A stretch of DNA of 64,000 nt from Multifurca ochricompacta (Eukaryota > Basidiomycota > Agaricomycetes > Russulales > Russulaceae): contig WTXG01000022.1 of NCBI GenBank assembly GCA_022496185.1, positions 124,001 to 188,000 of the forward strand. The letters are read 5' to 3'. Under the pieces are notes generated by a model. The model did no database searches and was not told where the DNA came from. It saw only the letters and a list, made by a program, of their open reading frames with translations. This document shows positions 55,801-64,000 of this stretch, in pieces. The translations under genes were made by a program, and so were the position numbers. Position 1 is the first letter of the stretch, and each line of letters opens with the position of its first letter.

Positions 55801-57201
55801 TCAAATGCCTTGTACTTTTACAGGGTCCATGTGTACTTGTCCCCCTTCTAGGATGACACCTAAATATTCGACAGTCTTTTGCTCGAAGGAGCATTTGGCG
55901 GGTTTCAAATAAAGGTTGTGTTTCGCCAGGATTTCCAGTACTTCGTGAACTCGGGTCTGGTGGTGATGAATGTCATCTTTTGTAGCCACTAGGATGTTGT
56001 CCATATACACCACAACTTCTTCCATAAGGATCAGGTCTTGGAAAATATGATTCATCATGGACCGGAAGGTTGCCAGCAAGTTCGTCAAGCCAAAGAACAT
56101 AACATTGGGTTCAAAAAGTCCCTGATTGGTCTTGAAAGCAGCTTTGGGTTGGTCACCTTCTCGAATACAGATGTTGTTATAGCCCCAGTGAACATCCATT
56201 TTTGAGAACAGGGCTTTATTGCACATTTTATCAATAATTTCTGAGATCAAGGGCAGTGGGTAGTTGTTTTTCACTGTGAGTTCATTAATCCGTCTGTAGT
56301 CCTGTACCAGTCGCAGTTTCCCATCCTTCTTTTTAATGAAAAAGAAGGGTGAAGCATAGGGCAAGTTGGAAGGTCGTATATATCCTTTCGCCAGGTGTTC
56401 CTCCAGGAAGGTGGAGAGTGCTTCCTTCTCTGGTTGAGACAGTGGGTAGATCTTACAATCCACTGATTGCAGGGCGTTTGGGATGAAATCAATGGCGTGA
56501 TCCCAGGGTCGAGAGGGAGGGAAGTGTTGCAACTCTTCCTCTGAGAAGACCTTCCAGTGTTGATGGTATTCTGCCAGGACTACCTCTTCAAATGTCTTTT
56601 CCAGGTTTTTCTGTGCTTCTGCCTGAGCCAATTCCGATGCTTTCATAGCATAACAATACACCTGATCCACAGGTTCCATGTCACTCCAGGTGACGGCTGA
56701 TCCCATGACGATAGCATGGGTGAGGGGGTGTCACGCAGCATAGTCATATCCTAGGGATTTGATGAGAACTGGGTAGAAATCCTTGTCCATTGTTGCTTCT
56801 GCCCAGTTGATTTTGGGCTCAAATGCTGCCAACCATGGGTACCCCAGAACCATGTCTTCATCTCCTAAATCTGTAATGAGGAAATGGAGTTGCTTGGTCC
56901 GCTCCCCAACCTGCACTTCTAAATCACAGCAATGTGTGATTTTCCCGGCTTTATTAGCCATCCCATCTATGTTCCAAATATTTTTCTCTTGGGGAAGTAG
57001 CTGTGTCCCCAGTCCTAATGTTCTCTGGAGTCTCTGGCTGATGAAGTTGTCTGTGGCTCCAGAGTCAATCAATATCTGTCTGTCGGCCATCTTCTGTTTG
57101 GTTTCAAAGTGTACTGGTATTTTTAATGACTTGAAATGACTAGTGTACACAGAAGTTACATGGAGTGCTCTTGCCCAGGCTGATGGGGTCGAGCCAATCA
57201 A
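52827..57201 (-). pseudogene. pol: Gypsy-3 Pol with chromodomain fused to ORF3
   Basis: In the -1 frame relative to gag, from 57201 (LIGSTPSAWARALH). Protease DSGATDNFIS (about 57060); RT with QDYRRIN and YMDN instead of YMDD (55996-56007 region); RNase H LEVDASMYANGAVL; integrase HHNLPSAGHPG..CAEC (54830-54960), AMDFIVKLPQ, YHPQTDGQSE; chromodomain LHYLIKWKGFPDAANSWEP (about 53770-53805). After the TGA at 53833 there are 66 sense codons straight into the ORF3 methionine at 53634, with no stop between: Pol and ORF3 are one frame. ORF3 keeps PEFPFFPNDPN, YIYYTNEGMDVAGCLEKGGP and APVYLEE, and ends by deletion at 52827 before the cysteine clusters. Several TGA/TAA stops and frame breaks elsewhere make it dead. 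Confidence 0.85.
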
Positions 57202-58727
57202 AAATCCTTCTGGCCAAAGGCCTTGTCGACGATCAGAGCTTGTACTGCCTTGTCCTCATTCATCATATGCTCCCATATTGCAGCCGCCTTCTGTTCTTTG
57301 GTCTTTGGGGCAGTTACTGGGTTTTCTTTTACTGGGGTGGGTAGATTCTGTACTGGCGGTGTTGTAGTGGTAGTGGCCACTGTTGCTTCTGCTGCCTGAA
57401 CTGTTTTCTTTGGGCAAAATCACGACATATGCCCTTGTGCTTGGCAGTGGAAGCAATGTCCCTCCTTCATGAGATTTCTTTTCTCATCATCAGTGAGGGC
57501 TGCACGGGCTTTGGTGCAATCTGCTGATGTATCCATAGCATTGGGGTCTCAAGAGGTAGTAGGTTTTACCCCAAACGCCGCTTTCCACTGATCGCGGGTT
57601 TTGCCCTTCTTCGTATCCACTCCAAAGTGTGTTTGGAAGTCTAGATAATCTTGCTGCTGTGTTCTGGCAGTACTCATCCACTGGCTCCATGATTCGGGAT
57701 GATGGAATTGGATAATATTTTTCACCAGGGGGTTGGGCAACCCCTGGGAGAAGAGGTCAAGCGTTGCCTCTTCATTCACATCATACCCCACTCTCTTAGC
57801 CAGGTTGCAGAATCTGGCTATGTAGCCATCTAAATCCCCTCTTTCTATTTTAAGGGACTTCAATTCTCTGGCGGCCTTCTGCTTGGCCTGTCCATCTGTG
57901 AAGGTGTCTTTAAATCTTTGCGCCACTACATCCCACAGATCTTCATCCATGGTTCTGGTTCCAGCTGTAACCCTATTGTTCAGCCATTCAATCTGCTCCA
58001 TTGTCCAGTCATCAACAGAGTCTCCTCTGATAAGTGAGAGGAAGAGGTTGGTTCATTGGAAAGGGTTCACAATTTGTGGGACATCATGGTTGAAATTTTT
58101 AAACATCTCGAATTTGAGCATGAACTTTTTGCTCTGGGATTGATCACCGGTAAATGTAGTTGGAAGGACTCCCATAAGGCATCCTGATGGGGGAGGGAGG
58201 TTCAGGGCAGGGACAACTGGAGCGGGGTCTGGTAATTGTGCAGCAATGGTCAACATTGTTGGATAAGTGATGGTCGGGGTGTCTGAGGTTTGTCATGTGA
58301 TCTGGGGAGAGACTAAAGCAGATATTCTGGACGTAGTACTCTCAGGTGCAACTGTTGGAGCCATAAAGCTGGGGGCTATGACTTGTGCGTCTTCGCTGCT
58401 TTCTTCAATATATTCTTTGGTTTCTGAATCTGTGACAATGGCTGGAGGATTCTCTCTCCAGGGTCCTAAGCCGTACTCTGGTGGGGCAGGTCCTGTGGTG
58501 ACCCAGGAATGATGGCTTCTAGAGTAACGGATACAGTACCAGACTCGTTTCTGTTCGTTGTATTCAACTGGCTGGTACTGATCGTCATGATAGATGTAGT
58601 ATCCAAACTCGGTTTCAAAATCCTTCCAGATGGCAGAGCCAAGGACTTGTTGTGAAAGATTATCCTCGTCTTGTCGGTTGATGAGTTCTTTGTTGTGCAA
58701 GGTCTGGCTTCAGCTAGATGAAGCCAC
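57198..58727 (-). pseudogene. gag: Gypsy-3 Gag
   Basis: Opens at GTG 58727 (VASSS*), again without ATG. Conserved N-terminus (QQVLGSAIWKDFETEFGYYI, VWYCIRYSRSHHSWVTTGPA), capsid region (FKNFNHDVPQIVNPF, VDDWTMEQIEWLN), knuckle CFHCQAQGHMS*FC (about 57420-57460) with TGA at an arginine, and end GQKDF then TGA 57198. Other TGAs near 58060 and 57548. Provides the outgroup that shows which Gypsy-1/2 residues are ancestral. Confidence 0.85.
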
Positions 58728-58748
58728 AGTGGAGGAGACTCAACCTAA

Positions 58749-59341
58749 TGTAATGCCTGGTGTGGGTGTTCGGCATGATGTGTGACAAGTCGTGTAGCAA
58801 AACTATGAAGTCAAGTATGCACTGTCTTTCAAGTACACAGAGGTCGGGTGAGGAGTCAACACCAAGGAGCTAATCCCTTAGTATTGGTGAGCGGAAGAGT
58901 GCCAGAAGCACTGAGACAATTCAAGAGTCAGGTCTTAGGATCACCCAGAAGGTAATGCACCAAGTCGATTAAGAAGTCGAGTCTAAGGCATACAGGCTAT
59001 CTAGACAGGCCTTTTATACGTAATAGAGGTCGGAGTCTGAATCAGAGTAATGTACTTGATGTATCAACAAAGTCATAATCTAACCAGATGGGGAGTGGAG
59101 TCAAGGTGGGCCAGGTGAGAATATATGTAGACGAATCTGGTATAGTCGCGATTCTGGTGGGAAAATACGTAAGCATTCTGATGTAAAGTACGAGTCATAG
59201 ATAAGCACAGCATGAGTCAGAGATAAGGAACAAACAGGTACAATGCCAGTCACAACACAGTCAACAAAGGGACAAACACGTCCAAGCAGCAAGTCATGTG
59301 AGAGAAAAAGGGAATGAGACGACGCAGCAGGGTTTGTAACA
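58749..59341 (-). repeat. Gypsy-3 5' LTR
   Basis: 593 bp on the window strand TGTAATGCC..GTTTGTAACA. On the element strand it has TATAAAAGG and then AGACTCGACTT, the same 11-mer as the Gypsy-1 transcript start, despite otherwise diverged sequence. The adjacent primer-binding site (AGGTTGAGTCT on the minus strand, before 58747) matches at 9 of 11 positions. Confidence 0.88.
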
Positions 59342-60777
59342 TAGAAGAGTACAACTTTGTATTGAAACATATTGCAGGAAGTCGCAATGCATGTGCAGAT
59401 GCCCTGTCATGACGACCCAACCTGAACAATGGAGAGGAGGACAACAATGACATCATTGTGCTCCCCAAAGAGACCTTTGCAAAAACAGCCATCATCAGTC
59501 TTCACAACATGGACTTGTGGGCTCAGGTATTGCAAAATATGAACCAACAGTTATGTGAGTCATGGGCAGACGCACACAATCTGAAGAAAATTGATGGCCT
59601 ATGGTGGAAGGACGGGGATCATCTTGTTGTCACTGGTGGTGACAACATTAAGAGGGGGGTGATCCATTTTCACCATGACCTCCCCTCCACAGGCCACCCT
59701 GGCATTGCTAACACATATGCCCTGACTAAATGAGATTACTGGTGGCCAAACATGAAGAAGGATGTAGAGAACTATGTGAAAGGATGTGCGGACTGTCAAG
59801 CCAATAAAGTAAACACACACCCACATCCACCAGCACCATTTCCAATCACACCAAAAACCTCACTACTGTTCCAGACCATTGCCATGGACTTCATCATCAA
59901 ACTCCCCACTTCCAGAGGCATTGACTCCATTTTGACCATCACAGACCATGATTGCTCCAAGGCAGCATTGTTCATACCCTGCAACAAATCTATCACAGCA
60001 GAAGGAGTTGCCAAACTCTACCTAGATCACATCTACCAACACTATGGTCTCCCAGAAAAGGTCATCTCTGACCACGACCCACGATTCACCTCTACATTTG
60101 CTAAGGCACTTTGCAAGGTGCTGGATGTAAGCAGAATATTTCAACAGCTTACCATCCACAGATGGATGGGCAGTCAGAAAGGACAAACCAGTGGCTAGAA
60201 CAATATCTTCGGTTCTGGTGTAATGGACGACAGGATGACTGGGCCAACTGGCTAGCAACTGCGGAGTTTGCACATAACTCATGGCCCAACAGCACTACAA
60301 AAACCTCCCCATTCTCCCTTATCATGGGATGGATGCCACAAACCACCTGGGCCAGCAAACCCACGAACATCCCATCAGCTGTGCAGCGTATCAACCAATG
60401 GGAAGAGATCAGGAAATCAGCCAATGAGAACTTGCTGAAGGTGCAAAAGACCCTGTTGGAGAAGCCCTCGAAATTCACACCTTATCAGACCCATGACCTC
60501 GTATGGTTAGAAGGGAAGAACATTCATACGTCACACCCAACGGCCAAATTAGCACCCCAACGGCATGGACCCTTCAAGATAACCAGGAAGCTGTCAGATG
60601 TGTCATATGAGCTCGAGCTTCCATCCACATGGAGAATTCACCTGGTCTTCCATGCCCAACTCCTGACGCCTTACAAAGAGACACCCTTACATGGGGAAAA
60701 CTTCCCAAGACCCCCCCCAGAACTGATTGACAGAGAAGTGGAATGGGAAGTGGAGCAAGTTCTAGACTCCATACATA

Positions 60778-62370
60778 CAGTGGGTCAAAAAACCGTCCCG
60801 ATGTTTGCACCGTTTCTAGTATTCACTCTATAGCACCTCAGCATTTAGGAATCTGGTTATGGTGTGGCTGTATGTCTGAAAGCCCTGCTTCCTGGCTACC
60901 ATGCCCAATTTAGATCAAATAAATTGGCCATGATATAAGCATTTTGTGATCAAATCAATTCAATCAATCATCGGGACAGTTTTTTGACCCACATTTTAAA
61001 TCCACTATCTGCCCAATTACTCCTTTTTTTCACCCCTTTTTGCCTTGGTAACTCCTTGAATCCTTTTAGTCATCCTTTCTATAACCTTTTGCCATCATTC
61101 TGGTGCATTTTTATTCCACTCCTCCACCACCCTCTCCCACAACTCAGGTACCCCCTTGACTGGTTAAGATCCTTCTTCAGATCCACCCAGAGGTGTCCAA
61201 TGGGGCTAATATTTCAAGGGATTGGGCTATCCATACCAGGCTTCAATATTCCTGTCTTGAAACTGCTGGTTTGCCTTCTTGGAATTGTGTTTTGGGTCAT
61301 TGTCCTGCTGAAACATGCTTTCACCCTCCACCATTTCTAACTTTTCAAACCTTTCCACCACTCCGCCATCCAAAATATCACAGTACTGGCATGGATTCAT
61401 GATTCCCTAAACCCCTGTAAGCATTCCTAGTCCATTCCACCCCATACAAGACCAATACCATAAGTTCTTCCTCCTCCATGCTTGACTGTCAGGGTGGTGG
61501 TTCTGTCAGAGAGTGGTTACCATGAAAATTGGACAGTGGATGACTGGAAAAGGATCTTGTGGTCAGGTGAGACTATAATGAACAGAATTGGTTCAGACAG
61601 AAGGAGCTACACTTGGAAAAATAAGGGAGAACCACCCTCTGACAGAACCACCACCCTGACAGTCAAGCATGGAGGAGGAAGAACTTATGGTATTGGTCTT
61701 GTATGGGGTGGAATGGACTAGGAATGCTTACAGGGGTTTAGGGAATCATGAATCCATGCCAGTACTGTGATATTTTGGATGGCGGAGTGGTGGAAAGGTT
61801 TGAAAAGTTAGAAATGGTGGAGGGTGAAAGCATGTTTCAGCAGGACAATGACCCAAAACACAATTCCAAGAAGGCAAACCAGCAGTTTCAAGACAGGAAT
61901 ATTGAAGCCTGGTATGGATAGCCCAATCCCTTGAAATATTAGCCCCATTGGACACCTCTGGGTGGATCTGAAGAAGGATCTTAACCAGTCAAGGGGGTAC
62001 CTGAGTTGTGGGAGAGGGTGGTGGAGGAGTGGAATAAAAATGCACCAGAATGATGGCAAAAGGTTATAGAAAGGATGACTAAAAGGATTCAAGGAGTTAC
62101 CAAGGCAAAAAGGGGTGAAAAAAAGGAGTAATTGGGCAGATAGTGGATTTAAAATGTGGGTCAAAAAACTGTCCCGATGATTGATTGAATTGATTTGATC
62201 ACAAAATGCTTATATCATGGCCAATTTATTTGATCTAAATTGGGCATGGTAGCCAGGAAGCAGGGCTTTCAGACATACAGCCACACCATAACCAGATTCC
62301 TAAATGCTGAGGTGCTATAGAGTGAATACTAGAAACGGTGCAAACATCGGGACAGTTTTTTGACCCACTG
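60778..62370. mobile_element. Palindromic Tc1/mariner element with decayed transposase
   Basis: 1593 bp with TA duplication (60776-60777 and 62371-62372) and termini CAGTGGGTCAAAAAAC. Two near-identical 741-bp arms (60778-61518, 61630-62370) in inverted orientation flank a 111-bp centre. Each arm begins with a roughly 215-bp unit closed by an inner inverted copy of the terminus (60969-60994 and its mirror), so the element looks composite. The centre plus right arm reads ILWSGETIMNRIGSDRRSYT, where the first catalytic Asp is Gly, then FQQDNDPKHNSKKANQQF (about 61830-61890): Tc1-type DDE transposase C-terminus. The left arm encodes the same C-terminus on the other strand. Confidence 0.88.
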
Positions 62371-62597
62371 TAAAGGCTGAGGGCACAAACTGCACTACCT
62401 TATCAAGTGGAAGGGATTCCCAGACTCTGACAACTCGTGGGAGCCAGCTGGGAATATCTTTGCCCCAGTCCTTATCTCGGAGTTCCACGCCTGACACCCA
62501 GAAGTGCCCAAAGATAGTTAAAAGGACGGCCTCAGACCCCAAGCAAATCCCCCAGTACATGCTTTCTCAGCAATGTCCTACTACCATCCACTCTATC

Positions 62598-64000
62598 ATG
62601 TCTTTCATCGCTGCCAATGCCACCGTCAATGCCTTCACTGCTTCCATTGTAGTTGTCAAGAACTTCCCCTCTGCTCATCCCTCCACACGTCCCTCTTCGC
62701 CCATCGACTATGAAGCTGCCGAAGCTTGAGTCAAGAATCAATCCCCCAACCTGAATGATGATTTCGAACATAGTGAGGAGCTGCACCCAAACAATCTGTT
62801 GGGGATGGAGCTGGACAATGAAGTTCCCAAGTTTCCATTCTTTGCCAACAACCCCAACTCCTCAATGTACTTCCCCCTCGAAATCACAATGGCTGACAGG
62901 ACAGTCGCAATTGCTAAGTACATATTCTATACTAATGGAGGAATGGACATTGCCAGATGTATGAAGAAGGATGGTCCCATTTATGGAGCCCCAGTTTATT
63001 TGGAGGAGAGGTATACTGGTCGCCTTCACCACACAATGAGCAATGAGCAGCTTGGACACCTGGCTGCAGAAGACTCCCATGCCTTCGCCATCGATGAAGT
63101 ACTGAATGACATGCAACTCCCGTGTCTCAAGGCAGAAGTGATGAGACTGTGGAAGAACTTAAAGTTGCGTACAATGCTCAACAAGCAGTACAAGGAACAT
63201 GCAAAGATGATGGCAAGATTGATGAATGGGATGTTCCAGGTGGAACAGGAGTTGGTGGAGATTTGGAAGAGGCTGGAGATGGGAGATGCATACCAAACCA
63301 TCACTGAAAGGTACGCTGACACATATGCCCGACCTCTCCCCCCACGTGTTACGTCCGGTGCGGGACGTTCCACACGACTTGTGTGACAGCGTGATTCGTG
63401 AGTTCAGATAAGAGGTCAATCGGACCCCTTGGAGTTAAGCGTGACGAGTCAAAGTCAAAGAGGCTGTACTCTTAGACGATGGTAAGCGGAACAGTGCCAG
63501 AAGCACTGAGACTAGTAACCTTCAGGAGACAAAGGGAAGTCCAGAAGACAAGCACCGATGTATTCAATAAGTCGAGTCTGAGGTCTACAAGGTAGCTACA
63601 GTGGACTTATATACGTAATCGAATGAGCGTCTAAAGATAAGATATCATAGAGTCATGTGGGCCCAAATATACGAAAGCGGAGGGCGTAAAGCCTGGCTTC
63701 TGATAGGGAATTAAGTAAGTGTCCGTTCGTAAAGATAAGAGATAAGAGATAAGCAGCGACGAGTCAAACATATGTACAGTAGCGTAAACAAGAACAAAGG
63801 CAGTCACGGGGAAGGAAGTAAAGCACGTGATGGATCCCACGATGGAGACGTGATCTGGTAGTGAAGAGTAGGAGGTAGGGAGGGGTCGTCATTGGGTAAG
63901 AAGAAAAAGACGGGAAGAGACGGGGTTCGTAACACCACGGTCATTAGGGGCCGCCCCAAGATTGATACCAAATCGATTTGAAATGCTGCGCATGCACAAA
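62598..64000 (+). pseudogene. Gypsy-2 ORF3, interrupted by a solo LTR
   Basis: ATG 62598 (MSFIAANATVNAFTAS). TGA at about 62727, then open from 62799 to the LTR at 63347. Conserved block FFANNPNSSMYFPLEITMAD, YIFYTNGGMDIARCMKKDGP, YTGRLHHTMSNEQLGHLAA, then the helical region MFQVEQELVEIWKRLEMGDA. It resumes at 63940 (LGAAP-like segment) and leaves the window before the zinc knuckles. Confidence 0.75.
63347..63934 (-). repeat. Gypsy solo LTR in Gypsy-2 ORF3
   Basis: 588 bp, target duplication CCACG at 63342-63346 and 63935-63939. Same subfamily and length as the Gypsy-1 LTRs and still CpG-rich, so a recent insertion. Contains AAGTCGAGTCT on the window strand, the complement of the predicted transcript start. 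Confidence 0.92.

Larger units (their letters stand above)
52538..59341 (-). mobile_element. Gypsy-3, divergent chromodomain element with Pol-ORF3 fusion
   Basis: Inserted in Gypsy-2 RNase H with 5-bp duplication TAGAA (52533-52537 and 59342-59346). 5' LTR on the right (58749-59341, 593 bp). The left LTR is cut to 289 bp by a deletion that also removed the end of ORF3. Proteins are clearly divergent from Gypsy-1/2 but in the same order. Confidence 0.92.
50633..62521 (+). pseudogene. pol: Gypsy-2 Pol, split by Gypsy-3 and mariner
   Basis: Three pieces: 50633-52537 (protease DSGATDNFIHP, RT, start of RNase H), 59347-60777 (RNase H end, integrase) and 62373-62521 (chromodomain KLHYLIKWKGFPDSDNSWEP, stop TAA 62519). 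RT catalytic motif is YMDN (51803-51814). TGA stops at arginine sites include E*VHQ (51857), YQ*FI*G (52076, 52085), SAE*NYD (52355), HW*PYL (52417), ALS*RPN (59410), TK*DYW (59731) and HA*HPE (62491). One base is lost near 60129 in the integrase core. Confidence 0.88.
48539..64000 (+). mobile_element. Gypsy-2, full-length chromodomain element with three nested insertions, runs off the window
   Basis: 5' LTR 48539-49105, gag, pol and ORF3 as in Gypsy-1, with the 3' LTR beyond 64000. Interrupted by Gypsy-3 (52538-59341), a Tc1/mariner (60778-62370) and a solo LTR (63347-63934), each with its own target duplication. The element is much older than Gypsy-1: over a dozen TGA stops in gag-pol. Confidence 0.9.

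Noticed and set aside
61193..61402. Two separate genes in the mariner arms
   Set aside because: They are mirror images and lie on the strand opposite to the transposase reading; by-products of the palindrome.
49125..62521. TGA reassigned to a sense codon
   Set aside because: TGA stands only at Arg sites reached by C to T at CpG, and sister copies and host exons use CGA/CGN normally; mutation explains it better.

Overview
The window is almost certainly nuclear DNA of a filamentous basidiomycete, probably an Agaricomycete. It has 50-53 bp GT..AG introns, a Crinkler-type gene, a MYST acetyltransferase fragment with fungal introns, chromodomain Ty3/Gypsy elements and many hAT-like elements. The species cannot be named from sequence alone. 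It is a heterochromatin-like transposon nest with one small island of host genes (about 26.0-32.0 kb).

Layout. 1-3140: truncated minus-strand Copia element (Copia-A copy 1). 3141-10297: a hAT element (hAT-A) with a decayed transposase, a Copia fragment and fragments of host genes, including an intron-containing piece of a MYST histone acetyltransferase. 10298-21281: one Gypsy solo LTR split by two hAT-like elements (D3, D4); a complete chromodomain Gypsy element (Gypsy-1, 11093-18575) sits inside D3. 21336-25183: a fully resolvable nest of four non-autonomous hAT-like elements, each with its own 8-bp target duplication. 25357-25865: Copia solo LTR. 25998-28885: decayed RING-type gene. 29897-32037: Crinkler-like gene on the minus strand. 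33163-34215: two 502-bp hAT-like elements, one inside the 3' LTR of Copia-A copy 2 (33702-40303). 40363-42554: 3' end of Gypsy-5. 42942-46946: D5, a 1149-bp hAT derivative, an unknown ORF, and element E with a minisatellite and a tRNA-derived SINE-like segment. 46947-48538: Copia-B fragment split by a solo LTR. 48539-64000: Gypsy-2, interrupted by Gypsy-3 (52538-59341), a palindromic Tc1/mariner (60778-62370) and a solo LTR (63347-63934).

How the parts work together. The Gypsy elements encode Gag with a zinc knuckle, then Pol in the -1 frame (protease, RT, RNase H, integrase, chromodomain), then a third ORF between Pol and the 3' LTR. ORF3 has a conserved globular part, a likely coiled coil and CCHC-type cysteine clusters. 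It is a separate ORF in Gypsy-1, -2 and -5 but is fused in frame to Pol in Gypsy-3. The primer-binding site of these elements is complementary to the predicted 5' end of their own transcript, as in Tf1 self-priming; the Copia elements instead carry a site complementary to the anticodon region of initiator tRNA-Met.

Decay. Nearly every premature stop I traced in the Gypsy and Copia-A reading frames is TGA at an arginine position, and the two Gypsy-1 LTRs differ at 13 sites, all CpG transitions. The repeats are being eroded mainly by CpG deamination or a RIP-like process rather than by random mutation.
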